Shown: piece after piece, positions 8,674 to 15,552 of the stretch | Layout of the letters: each line of letters opens with the position of its first letter | Position numbering within the stretch: position 1 is the first letter of the stretch | DNA from: DAOTVS01 sp034436375 | Lineage (GTDB): Bacteria > Chloroflexota > Anaerolineae > SpSt-313 | Direction: 5' to 3' | DNA: 30,216 bases | NCBI GenBank assembly: GCA_034436375.1 | Contig: DAOTVS010000188.1 | Location: forward strand, 1-30,216 | Position numbers and translations under genes: made by a program | Notes under the pieces: model-generated | Databases searched by the model: none | What the model was told of the DNA's origin: nothing | Seen by the model: only the letters and a program-made list of their open reading frames with translations

Positions 8674-10107
8674 CTAATACGCCCGGCCGAAGATGGCCAC
8701 TTCCTGCGCTTCGCGGCCGCAGATGGCGCATTTGCCCGGCACGCCCGGCTGCGCAAAGGGGATGCAGCGGGTAGAGGCCTTGAGCTCCTCCTTCACCCGG
8801 TCCTCGCAGGCGGGGTCGCCGCACCAGTAGGCGCGGGCAAAGCCGTTCTCCACGGCCTGGGCCAGCTCGTCCCAGGTCCTGGCGTCAGAGGTATTCTCCT
8901 CGCGGAATTTGAGCGCCCTGGCCAGGAGGTCCTTCTGCATGGCCTCGAGCAGCTCGCCCACGCGGGCCGCCAGCCCCTCCCGCGGCACGAACGCCTTGCC
9001 TTCCTTGCCGGGCACATCGCGCCGCGCCAATACGACCTGGCCCTTTTCCACGTCGCGCGGGCCGATCTCGATCCTCAGGGGCACGCCACGCATCTCCCAG
9101 TCGTTGTACTTGAAACCGGGCGAGAGCCCCTCGCGCTCGTCGAGCTTGCAGCGGAACGTGGCGCCCAGCTCGTCCATCACGCCCCGGGCCATCTCCAGCA
9201 CGGTTGCCTTTTCCGTGTCACTCTTCCAGATGGGCACAATGACCACCTGGATGGGCGCCAGCCGGGGCGGCAGGATGAGGCCGCGGTCGTCGCCGTGCAC
9301 CATGACCACCGCGCCCACCATACGCGTGCTCACGCCCCAACTCGTCTGCCATACATACTGCAGCTCGTTGTTCTGATCGAGGAACTGGGTGCCAAAGGCT
9401 TTCGCGAAATTCTGCCCCAAAAAGTGCGAGGTGCCCGACTGGAGCGCCTTTTTGTCACCCATCATGGCCTCGATAGTATAAGAGCGCACGGCGCCGGCGA
9501 ACTTTTCCGACTCACTCTTGCGCCCCGGGATCACCGGGATGGCCGCATCGTTGATGGCGAAATCGGCATAGACGTCGAGCATGCGCCGCGCCTCTTCCTC
9601 GGCCTCCTGCTGCGTGGCATGGCAGGTGTGCCCCTCCTGCCAGAGGAACTCGGTGGTGCGCAGGAAGAGGCGGGTGCGCATCTCCCAGCGCACAACGTTG
9701 CACCACTGGTTGAGCAGCATGGGCAGGTCGCGCCACGACTGGATCCACTTGGCGAACATCGAGTTGATGATCGTCTCCGAGGTCGGGCGGACGATCAGCG
9801 GCTCCTGCAGCTCTTTGCCGCCGCCGACGGTCACCACCGCCAGCTCGGGCGAAAAGCCTTCGACGTGCTCGGCTTCCTTTTTGATAAAGCTCTCGGGAAT
9901 AAAGAGCGGGAAATAGGCATTCTGGTGGCCGGTGGCCTTGAAGCGGCGGTCCAGGCCGTCCTTGATCGCTTCCCACAGGGCATAGCCGTAGGGGCGGATC
10001 ACCATGCAGCCCTTGACCGGCGCATAATCGGCCAGCTCGGCCATCTGTACCACGTCGGTGTACCAACGGGAATAGTCTTCACTTCTGGGTGTTACACTTT
10101 GGGCCAT
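8674..10107 (-). CDS. proS: Proline--tRNA ligase, eukaryote/archaea type
   Basis: A 477-residue class II aminoacyl-tRNA synthetase that charges tRNA-Pro. It is the short ProS form shared by archaea, eukaryotes and some bacteria, lacking the bacterial-type editing insertion. Motif 2 is in RPTSETIINSMFAKWI with NQWCNVVRWE; TEFLWQEGHTCHA and the motif 3 region STRMVGAVVMVHGDDRGL are intact. The C-terminal zinc-binding-like domain has CGDPAC and CAICG, and the protein ends in the characteristic Tyr (FGRAY). The ATG at 10107 has AAGGAG nearby and overlaps the last 16 bases of purA, so translation is probably coupled. The open frame extends further upstream only through purA. Confidence 0.96.
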   Translation of the reverse strand: MAQSVTPRSEDYSRWYTDVVQMAELADYAPVKGCMVIRPYGYALWEAIKDGLDRRFKATGHQNAYFPLFIPESFIKKEAEHVEGFSPELAVVTVGGGKELQEPLIVRPTSETIINSMFAKWIQSWRDLPMLLNQWCNVVRWEMRTRLFLRTTEFLWQEGHTCHATQQEAEEEARRMLDVYADFAINDAAIPVIPGRKSESEKFAGAVRSYTIEAMMGDKKALQSGTSHFLGQNFAKAFGTQFLDQNNELQYVWQTSWGVSTRMVGAVVMVHGDDRGLILPPRLAPIQVVIVPIWKSDTEKATVLEMARGVMDELGATFRCKLDEREGLSPGFKYNDWEMRGVPLRIEIGPRDVEKGQVVLARRDVPGKEGKAFVPREGLAARVGELLEAMQKDLLARALKFREENTSDARTWDELAQAVENGFARAYWCGDPACEDRVKEELKASTRCIPFAQPGVPGKCAICGREAQEVAIFGRAY

Positions 10108-11384
10108 ATTGTACTCCTTAGAATCACCTGCTCGCGCTGCGGGCCGACCGAGACGAGGCGGGCCGGCAGGCCGGTGAGTTGTTCCATCCGCTCGATATAG
10201 CGCTGCGCCGTAGCGGGCAGGTCCTCCCAACGGCGCGCCTCGCGCAGGCTCTCCGACCAGCCGGGCCATTCTTCATAGACCGGCTCGCAATCGGCCAGGG
10301 AATAGCCAGCGGGGGGCCAATCCTCGGTGATAGCGCCGCCCACACGATAGGCAGTGGCAATACGCAGGGTGGACAGCCCGGTGAGCACATCGAGCTTGGT
10401 CACCGCCAGCCCGGTAAAGCCGCTGACGCGCGCCGCATAGCGCAGGATGACGGCGTCAAGCCAGCCGCAGCGGCGCCGGCGGCCGGTATTGGTGCCGTAT
10501 TCGGCGCCCTCGCGCACCAGGTGCTCGCCCACGCTATCGGTGCACTCGGTGGGGAAGGGCCCGGCGCCCACGCGCGTGGTATAGGCCTTGGCCACGCCGA
10601 TCACACCCGCAATCGACCCCGGCCCCACGCCCGCGCCCACGCAGGCGCCGCCCGCGGTGGGGTTGGATGAGGTGACAAAAGGATAGGTGCCGTGATCGAT
10701 ATCCAGGAGCGTCCCCTGAGCCCCTTCAAAGAGCACCCGCGCCCCGCTCGTCAGGGCCCGGTGCACCAGCAGGCCCGTATCGGCAATCTGGGGGGCCAGG
10801 CGCCGCGCTGCCGGGCGCAGCCGCTCCAGCATCTCCTCGATGTCGAGCGCCGGCTGGGCATACACGCGCGTCAGCAGGAGGTTTTTCTCCGTCGCCACCA
10901 CGCGCAGATGGGCGGCGAAGGAATCGAAATCGAGCAACTCCTCCACGCGCAGGCCAACGCGCGCCGCCTTGTCGGTGTAGGCCGGGCCAATGCCGCGGCC
11001 GGTGGTGCCGATAGCCCCGGCGCCCCGGGCCGCCTCCTGCGCCGCGTCGAGGGCCTTGTGATAGGGCAAGAGCAGATGGGCAGCGCGGCTGATGCGCAGC
11101 GCCGAGACGTCAAGTCCGGCCCGGCTCAGCTCGTCCATCTCCTCCAACAGAGAGAACGGCTCGACCACCGTGCCGTTGCCGATGATGCAGGTCACCCCCG
11201 GGTGGGTAATGCCGGAAGGCACTTGCCGCAGCTTGAGACTGCGCCCATCGGCCACCACGGTATGGCCAGCGTTATGGCCGCCCTGATAGCGCACCACCAT
11301 CTGCGCATCCGCCGCCAGCAGGTCGACGATGCGCCCCTTTCCTTCATCGCCCCACTGGGCGCCAAGAGCTACGAGACCGGGCAT
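10092..11384 (-). CDS. purA: Adenylosuccinate synthase
   Basis: A 430-residue cytoplasmic enzyme that joins IMP and aspartate with GTP to give adenylosuccinate, the first committed step to AMP. The P-loop-like GAQWGDEGKGR (8-18) with catalytic Asp13, GGHNAGHT with His41, TTGRGIGPAY and the C-terminal GTP-binding TKLDVLTGL are all present, and the length is standard. The ATG at 11384 is fixed by GGAGGAGGT. The leader carries a terminator-like hairpin and a palindrome. It overlaps proS by 16 bases at its 3' end, an unusual pairing of nucleotide synthesis with a tRNA synthetase that probably reflects simple co-expression of housekeeping genes. Confidence 0.97.
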   Translation of the reverse strand: MPGLVALGAQWGDEGKGRIVDLLAADAQMVVRYQGGHNAGHTVVADGRSLKLRQVPSGITHPGVTCIIGNGTVVEPFSLLEEMDELSRAGLDVSALRISRAAHLLLPYHKALDAAQEAARGAGAIGTTGRGIGPAYTDKAARVGLRVEELLDFDSFAAHLRVVATEKNLLLTRVYAQPALDIEEMLERLRPAARRLAPQIADTGLLVHRALTSGARVLFEGAQGTLLDIDHGTYPFVTSSNPTAGGACVGAGVGPGSIAGVIGVAKAYTTRVGAGPFPTECTDSVGEHLVREGAEYGTNTGRRRRCGWLDAVILRYAARVSGFTGLAVTKLDVLTGLSTLRIATAYRVGGAITEDWPPAGYSLADCEPVYEEWPGWSESLREARRWEDLPATAQRYIERMEQLTGLPARLVSVGPQREQVILRSTIWPKV

Positions 11385-11400
11385 GTTGCACCTCCTCCAT

Positions 11401-11453
11401 CGGGCAGCGCTGCCCGGAGAGACGAAAAATAGGCCCGCCAGCGGGGCGGACCT
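11401..11453 (-). promoter_or_regulatory. purA leader: attenuator-like hairpin plus palindrome
   Basis: On the minus strand the leader first forms AGGTCCGCC/GGCGGGCCT (11453-11445 with 11439-11431; nine pairs, one G-T, five-base loop), directly followed by ATTTTT (11430-11425). This has the form of an intrinsic terminator located between the promoter and the gene. A second perfect palindrome CGGGCAGCGCTGCCCG (11401-11416) lies just before the ribosome site. No known riboswitch class was recognised; purine or translation control is inference. Confidence 0.5.
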
Positions 11454-11458
11454 ACCCG

Positions 11459-11487
11459 ATTTTACCACAGATTGCCGCTGTTGCCGA
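11459..11487 (-). promoter_or_regulatory. Candidate promoter of purA-proS
   Basis: Minus strand TCGGCA (11487-11482), 17-base spacer, TAAAAT (11464-11459), with a TGG extended -10. It lies between the terminator of the upstream small gene and the attenuator-like hairpin, giving a leader of about 70 bases. Confidence 0.5.
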
Positions 11488-11490
11488 ATA

Positions 11491-11525
11491 AAAAAACAGG
11501 GACCTGGGGCAACCTCAGGTCCCTG
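11491..11525 (-). terminator. Rho-independent terminator of the small upstream gene
   Basis: CAGGGACCTG (11497-11506) and CAGGTCCCTG (11516-11525) form a perfect 10-base-pair stem with a nine-base loop. On the minus strand it is followed by TTTTTTTATTC. It lies 15 bases after the stop at 11541, so it separates that gene from purA. Confidence 0.88.
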
Positions 11526-11540
11526 CGCGATATTGCTGCC

Positions 11541-11786
11541 CTAGTGGGTGGCGTTTTGCGCCGTATTCACCGGCTTGACATCTCCCTCCCGTACAGGCGG
11601 CAGAGGATGCAGCCCGCAGGCCAGCGCCACCACGCTCAGGGCAGCGCGAAAGCCGCGGCGATAAGCGCGCAAGGCCTCCACATTGCTCGTCAATGCCTCC
11701 GCCCGGAGCGCTGAAGCCAGGCTCGCGCGCTCGGCGGTCTCCAGGATACGCTGGATATCGTCGGGGAACAGAATATCGAGATCCAT
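11541..11786 (-). CDS. Small helical protein of unknown function
   Basis: An 81-residue protein starting MDLDILFPDDIQRILETAE, with two predicted amphipathic helices (about 5-50), a short hydrophobic stretch ALSVVALACGL (about 53-63) and a Pro-rich polar tail. It was not recognised as a known family. The ATG at 11786 is preferred because GGAGG lies eight bases upstream. The longer frame from an ATG at 11825 has no ribosome site and would start only about three bases after the predicted transcription start. The gene has its own near-consensus promoter, a LexA-like box in that promoter and a strong terminator, so it is a real monocistronic unit. An SOS-induced role is inference. Confidence 0.72.
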   Translation of the reverse strand: MDLDILFPDDIQRILETAERASLASALRAEALTSNVEALRAYRRGFRAALSVVALACGLHPLPPVREGDVKPVNTAQNATH

Positions 11787-11834
11787 CGGGGCTACCTCCG
11801 GTGGTGTGGGCTGGTCAAGCCGCATCGGTATCCT

Positions 11835-11863
11835 ATCATATCACGAACAGGCGTTCTAGTCAA
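11835..11863 (-). promoter_or_regulatory. Sigma70 promoter of the small helical protein
   Basis: Minus strand TTGACT (11863-11858), 17-base spacer, TATGAT (11840-11835): five of six bases at each element. It is back to back with the plus-strand promoter at 11883-11912. Confidence 0.75.
11844..11857. promoter_or_regulatory. LexA/DinR-like operator in the promoter spacer
   Basis: CGAACAGGCGTTCT matches the Gram-positive/actinobacterial SOS box CGAACRNRYGTTYC/G at all positions but the last. It fills the spacer between the -35 and -10 elements of the small-gene promoter, where a repressor would block polymerase. LexA motifs in Chloroflexota vary, so this is a candidate only. Confidence 0.45.
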
Positions 11864-11882
11864 GAGGCCCTTTAACGTCCAT

Positions 11883-11912
11883 TTGACTCATCCCCTGCAT
11901 TCAGCGTATGAT
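11883..11912 (+). promoter_or_regulatory. Candidate promoter of the aldo/keto-reductase-fold gene
   Basis: TTGACT (11883-11888), 18-base spacer, TATGAT (11907-11912). It would give a leader of about 127 bases that contains the hairpin at 11978-12026. Confidence 0.6.
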
Positions 11913-11977
11913 CAGGATAAAGGGCCGCAGGCAGTTAATTATTAGAGGCCCAGTAACCATACAAAAATACGTCGGCG

Positions 11978-12026
11978 GGGCACGACAGGCTGCCGAGGCT
12001 CAAGGCTTCGGCAGCCTGTCATGCCC
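11978..12026 (+). promoter_or_regulatory. Long hairpin in the 5' leader of the next gene
   Basis: GACAGGCTGCCGA (11984-11996) pairs perfectly with TCGGCAGCCTGTC (12008-12020). After one C/A mismatch the stem continues with GGGCA/TGCCC, 18 pairs in all with an 11-base loop. It ends about eight bases before the ribosome site GGAGGA. No T-run follows, so control of translation or stability is more likely than termination. Confidence 0.6.
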
Positions 12027-12045
12027 GCCCCCCTGGAGGATTCTC

Positions 12046-12906
12046 ATGGCTGAGTTCCCGCGCACCATGGTCGGTGGAGTATCCGTCTCGCGACTGATCG
12101 TCGGCACCAACTGGTTCCTGGGCTATTCGCACACCTCAGCTGCCAAAGATCAGCTCATCCGCACGTTAGGGACGCGCAAGCATATCGCCGACGTCCTGTG
12201 CGAGTTCCTGGCGCACGGCGTTGATACGGTGATGGGGCCGGCGCACCCGCTGCTCAATGAGGCCATATGCGAGGCCGAGCAGCGCACCGGCAAACGCATG
12301 ATCAAGGTGTACACGCCGGCCTTTAACCTGCTCCCACGCACCGATGACAAGCAGCGGAACATGTGGGATTACGAGCCCGAGGTGGCATTCGACATCTGCC
12401 GCGACATGGGTGCTACCTTTTGTTTTCCCCACCAGTGCGTGACCGACGCCCTCATTGACAAACGCGCCGGCGTCATCCGCGACCTGGACCGCTATACCAA
12501 GATGATCCGTGAGCGCGGGATGATCCCCGGCCTCTCCACTCACATGCCCGAGTCAGTCGTCTATGCCGACCGCCAGGGCGCCGACGTAGAGAGCTATATC
12601 CAGCTCTTCAATGCGGCTGGTTTCCTCATGCAGGTCGAGGCCGACTGGGTGATGCGCATCATCCGCGAGGCCAAAAAGCCCGTCATGACCATCAAGCCCC
12701 TCGCCGCCGGGCGCCTGTTGCCCGCGGTCGGTCTGGCCTTTGTGTGGAGCTGCATCCGTGACCAGGATATGGTCACCATCGGCTGCACCACCCCCGAGGA
12801 AGCCAAAGAGGTCATCGAACTCTCGCTCGATTTCCTCAGCCGCCGCCTGCCAACCAACGACCTCCAGGCCACCCGCAGCAAGCGCTCGCTGCTGAGCCAG
12901 GGATAG
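12046..12906 (+). CDS. TIM-barrel protein of the aldo/keto-reductase fold, catalytic tetrad not conserved
   Basis: A 286-residue soluble protein. The opening VSRLIVGTNWFLGYSH (14-29) and the ending MVTIGCTTPEEAKEVIELS resemble aldo/keto reductases. However, where active enzymes have FDTAxxYG this one has VDTVMGPAH (59-67): the Asp is kept and the Tyr is lost. The usual lysine and histidine positions are also not obvious (KVYTPAF). It is therefore probably not an NADPH reductase and may be a different TIM-barrel enzyme or a sensor. The ATG at 12046 has TGGAGGA upstream; the open frame upstream to 11908 crosses the promoter and hairpin and is not coding. It appears monocistronic. Confidence 0.75.
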   Translation: MAEFPRTMVGGVSVSRLIVGTNWFLGYSHTSAAKDQLIRTLGTRKHIADVLCEFLAHGVDTVMGPAHPLLNEAICEAEQRTGKRMIKVYTPAFNLLPRTDDKQRNMWDYEPEVAFDICRDMGATFCFPHQCVTDALIDKRAGVIRDLDRYTKMIRERGMIPGLSTHMPESVVYADRQGADVESYIQLFNAAGFLMQVEADWVMRIIREAKKPVMTIKPLAAGRLLPAVGLAFVWSCIRDQDMVTIGCTTPEEAKEVIELSLDFLSRRLPTNDLQATRSKRSLLSQG

Positions 12907-12927
12907 CCAGCGCAGTATAATAACGGA

Positions 12928-13006
12928 CAAGACGGGCCAATCAGATCAGCTTGTGCCGTACAACAGCTCTCCGCTCGGGATAAGCTGATCCGCTTGGCCT
13001 GTCTTG
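12928..13006. repeat. Imperfect 25-base inverted repeat, possible terminator
   Basis: The left arm (12928-12952, ending GATCAGCTT) and the right arm (12982-13006, beginning AAGCTGATC) match at 22 of 25 positions, with a 29-base loop. It starts 22 bases after the stop at 12906. The right side is followed by T-rich sequence, so it could end the plus-strand transcript; a decayed mobile palindrome is the alternative. Confidence 0.55.
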
Positions 13007-13284
13007 CGTATTGTTATGTTATATTCCACAGGTATCTAAGCGCTAGGCAGTCTTTGTCCATATTCTGCACTAACCCGGCTGCGCAGGCTATATTGTATTC
13101 TCCTGATTATAAGTATATTCCGTCTGCCTCCGTTGGGCTTGTGCCCGCCCATCGCCCCGTTATCTAAGGTGCATACTACGCTTGTTACATAGATAGTGCA
13201 CCTCGCCTCCCCTGGTCATGCGCGCACTGATTATGCGTATTACGTAGAGAATCTCGCCCCGGTCGAGATCGGCCTGCCTGCCGA

Positions 13285-13320
13285 TAGACCGGACAGGTTT
13301 CGGAAAACCTGTCCGGTCTA
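13285..13320. repeat. Perfect 16-base-arm palindrome
   Basis: TAGACCGGACAGGTTT (13285-13300) and AAACCTGTCCGGTCTA (13305-13320) flank a CGGA loop. It lies 59 bases upstream of the rhomboid ATG. Perfect arms and a tight loop suggest either an RNA hairpin or a REP-like dispersed palindrome. Confidence 0.8.
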
Positions 13321-13379
13321 CGCATCCCCCCATCTGGCCCATATCTTGCTACCCTGCCCGCAGGAGGACGGCTTGCGGC

Positions 13380-14039
13380 ATGGTCATTCCCATCGGCGAC
13401 CAGAACAGGCCTGGGGCGCCTGTGCCTTATGTCACCTATGCGATTGTGGCGCTGAACGCCCTGGTCTTCATTTACATGCTGACCTTATCCACAACCCGTC
13501 TGGAAAGCTTTGTTTTGACCTACGGTGCGGTCCCCGCCAATATCGCTCACGGGCAGGGGCTCATAACCCTCCTGACCTCTACCTTTATTCATGGCGGTTG
13601 GTTGCACATCATCGGCAATATGATCTTCCTTTGGGTCTTTGGCGACAATATCGAAGCTGCGCTGGGGCACTGGATCTACCTCGCGTTTTACCTCGTGGCG
13701 GGCGTTCTGGCCGGCTTGAGCCAGGTGGTGGTCGACCTGCAGAGCACCATACCCAGCATCGGGGCCAGCGGCGCCATCGCCGGGGTGATGGGGTGTTACG
13801 CCATCCTCTTCCCGGCGCGGGAGGTGCGGGTGCTGATCATTGCCGTGGTAACCCGCGTGAGCGCGCTGGTCTTTCTGGGGGTCTGGGCGCTGCTGCAATT
13901 CTTCAACGGCTTGCTCGCACTGAGGGTGCAGACAGCGCAGACGGGTGGGGTCGCGGTGTGGGCGCATGTGGGCGGGTTTGCTTTTGGGGTCGTGGTCGGC
14001 CTGATTGCGCATGAGGAACACCGGGAGACCAGGGGATAA
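13380..14039 (+). CDS. Rhomboid family intramembrane serine protease
   Basis: A 219-residue polytopic membrane protein with about six transmembrane segments. The catalytic dyad is visible: Ser130 in GASGAIAG and His196 in AHVGGFAFG, together with HGGWLHIIGNM (71-81; Asn80 stabilises the oxyanion). The opening MVIPIGDQN is typical of the bacterial subgroup with an N-terminal [IV]P[IL]xD[ED]N signature. It cleaves membrane-spanning segments of substrate proteins; the substrates are unknown. The ATG at 13380 has AGGAGG 12 bases upstream, slightly far. A small gene follows after 22 bases and is probably cotranscribed. Confidence 0.92.
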   Translation: MVIPIGDQNRPGAPVPYVTYAIVALNALVFIYMLTLSTTRLESFVLTYGAVPANIAHGQGLITLLTSTFIHGGWLHIIGNMIFLWVFGDNIEAALGHWIYLAFYLVAGVLAGLSQVVVDLQSTIPSIGASGAIAGVMGCYAILFPAREVRVLIIAVVTRVSALVFLGVWALLQFFNGLLALRVQTAQTGGVAVWAHVGGFAFGVVVGLIAHEEHRETRG

Positions 14040-14061
14040 CTTGTGAAAGTGAGGAGGCCTT

Positions 14062-14334
14062 ATGCCAAGCCAGGATGTGAATTTCGAGGCGGCTGATGTC
14101 GAAGAGCTCTATCGCGGCGGCAAGCCATCGAGTTGGGAAGAGATGCTAAAGCGGGCGGAGCAGAGCGGCGGGCGGCGGCGACGCGTCTCGGGCCCCGAAT
14201 CGCGCGAGATGACCTATGCCCTCCATCTCCTCCATGAGCGCGGCGGCGCCATCCCCAACACAGCTCGCGAGTGCTATCTCGAGATGTTGGAGATGCTGGC
14301 GCCCATGCCAGGGCCAGGCGCCTTCCCAGCCTGA
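14062..14334 (+). CDS. Small charged hypothetical protein
   Basis: A 90-residue soluble protein, not recognised. It is rich in Glu, Arg and Met and predicted mostly helical. Residues 14-32 (EELYRGGKPSSWEEMLKRA) look amphipathic, an RRRR patch follows at about 38-41, and a Pro/Gly-rich tail ends it. A strong GAGGAGG four bases before the ATG and the 22-base gap from the rhomboid gene support a real, cotranscribed gene. Confidence 0.7.
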   Translation: MPSQDVNFEAADVEELYRGGKPSSWEEMLKRAEQSGGRRRRVSGPESREMTYALHLLHERGGAIPNTARECYLEMLEMLAPMPGPGAFPA

Positions 14335-14344
14335 TTGATACGCC

Positions 14345-14420
14345 GAAACCACAGATGGATACCAGATTGGGGGGCATGAGTTTCCTCTACCGATATTGAT
14401 CTGTATCCATCTGTGGTTTC
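14345..14420. repeat. Inverted repeat between convergent genes
   Basis: The arms begin GAAACCACAGATGGATAC (14345-14362) and end GTATCCATCTGTGGTTTC (14403-14420), with nearly matching CAGAT/ATCTG extensions, about 22 pairs around a 30-base loop. It sits exactly between the convergent small gene and the metallophosphoesterase, overlapping the latter's stop by two bases. It could be a bidirectional terminator or a dispersed repeat. Confidence 0.65.
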
Positions 14421-15552
14421 ATAACAGGCGGATGTGCAGCACTTCCGGCGGGCAGAGAAAGCGCGCTCGCGGGGCGCCCAGGCCTTCGAGCCCTATGCCG
14501 CGCGACACATACATCCGCGTGCCCCCCTCTCGATACCAGCCCATTTCATAACGCTTGCCGTAATGCGAGCCGGTGACAAGCGCCCCATAGCCGGGAACGC
14601 GCAACTGCCCGCCGTGAGTGTGGCCGGCCAGGTAGAGGTCCACGCCTGCGGCGGCCGCAACGGGCAACAGGTCGGGCATATGGTAGAGGAGCACGGTGTA
14701 GCGCGCATCGCCGGCCGCCGGCAGGGCTGCATGCAGGGCGGCACTATCGGCCGCCAGGTCCCGGTCGCAGCCGACCCCCACCAGGCGCAGCCGGTGGCCC
14801 TCGATCTCCAGGTCCACGTGCCTCGCCTCCAACACGGTGATCGGGAGGCCAGTGAACAGGTGCGGCATGAGAGGGCGGGGGTCGACCTCGGGGGTGCCAC
14901 GGACGGCATAGACTCCATAGCGGGCATGCAGCCGGCCCAGCCAAGCGCGCAATTCCTTCACCGCCCGCTCCTCACCGATGTAGGAGAGGTTGAGATAATC
15001 CCCAGTCAGCAGGATCAGGTCAGGCTGCAGGCGCTCCAGGAGGCGCAGCAGGCTCTCCTCGCGCCGGGTCAGCCGCTCCACGTGCAGGTCGCTGATCTGT
15101 ACGATGGAAAGGGGCCGGGCGCCCGCGGAGGCATGAGCATCGCACAGGTCCGCCTCCGATACCCCCAGCCGGAAAGGCTCCACCGCAAACACATAGACGG
15201 CCAGGGCCATCAGGCAGGGCTGCAGGGCGGCGCCCAGTGCTGCCCCCCATACCCCTCCGACGCGTGCCGCCCCCAGGGCGATCAGCCAGCGCACCGCCAG
15301 CAGCGCCAGGTGGCTCGGCTGCACCGTGCCATAGGAGATACCGCGCCAGGGCAGGGCCGCCAGGAACAACCAGTCGGCCAGCGACCAGAGCGCCAGCCAC
15401 ACCACCGCCGGCCAGTGCGGGGCAGCCGCAGCGTACAGGCCCCAGGCGCTCAGGGCAATCGAAAGCGGTACGGTTGGCCAGGGTAGCGCTCCCATCTCTT
15501 GCGCCGTGCCCAGCACAAATTCCGCACCCCGGCCCATTCCCAAATCCGACAT
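14419..15552 (-). CDS. Membrane-anchored metallophosphoesterase
   Basis: A 377-residue protein. Residues about 25-125 contain four or so hydrophobic segments, and the catalytic domain starts near 148. Metal-binding motifs QISDLHVERL (D155, H157), LTGDYLN (D185), LLYHMPDL (H291) and LAGHTHGGQ (310-316) match the calcineurin-like YkuE type. The usual GNH[DE] motif is replaced by RGTPE (218-222), which removes the conserved Asn and the transition-state His, so activity may be altered. The chosen ATG at 15552 overlaps the TGA of the upstream gene (TGATG), with GAGG seven bases before; an ATG at 15570 is possible. Translational coupling with the URO-D-like gene is likely. Confidence 0.85.
   Translation of the reverse strand: MSDLGMGRGAEFVLGTAQEMGALPWPTVPLSIALSAWGLYAAAAPHWPAVVWLALWSLADWLFLAALPWRGISYGTVQPSHLALLAVRWLIALGAARVGGVWGAALGAALQPCLMALAVYVFAVEPFRLGVSEADLCDAHASAGARPLSIVQISDLHVERLTRREESLLRLLERLQPDLILLTGDYLNLSYIGEERAVKELRAWLGRLHARYGVYAVRGTPEVDPRPLMPHLFTGLPITVLEARHVDLEIEGHRLRLVGVGCDRDLAADSAALHAALPAAGDARYTVLLYHMPDLLPVAAAAGVDLYLAGHTHGGQLRVPGYGALVTGSHYGKRYEMGWYREGGTRMYVSRGIGLEGLGAPRARFLCPPEVLHIRLL

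Larger units (their letters stand above)
12907..13379. other. Gene-free AT-richer interval with two inverted repeats
   Basis: About 470 bases without a supported gene. It is visibly AT-richer than its surroundings from 13007 to 13260. It contains an imperfect inverted repeat (12928-13006) just after the upstream gene and a perfect palindrome (13285-13320) before the rhomboid gene. No convincing promoter pair was found. No tRNA-like cloverleaf was seen. Confidence 0.6.

Noticed and set aside
8659..10200. 513-codon open frame on the plus strand
   Set aside because: It is the antisense shadow of proS and purA; composition is His/Gly/Arg-rich without any known motif.
13160..13342. 60-residue minus-strand frame over the palindrome at 13285
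   Set aside because: No ribosome site, and half of it is palindrome sequence.
12907..13379. tRNA or small RNA gene in the AT-richer interval
   Set aside because: No T-loop-like GTTCRANYC segment or acceptor stem was found.
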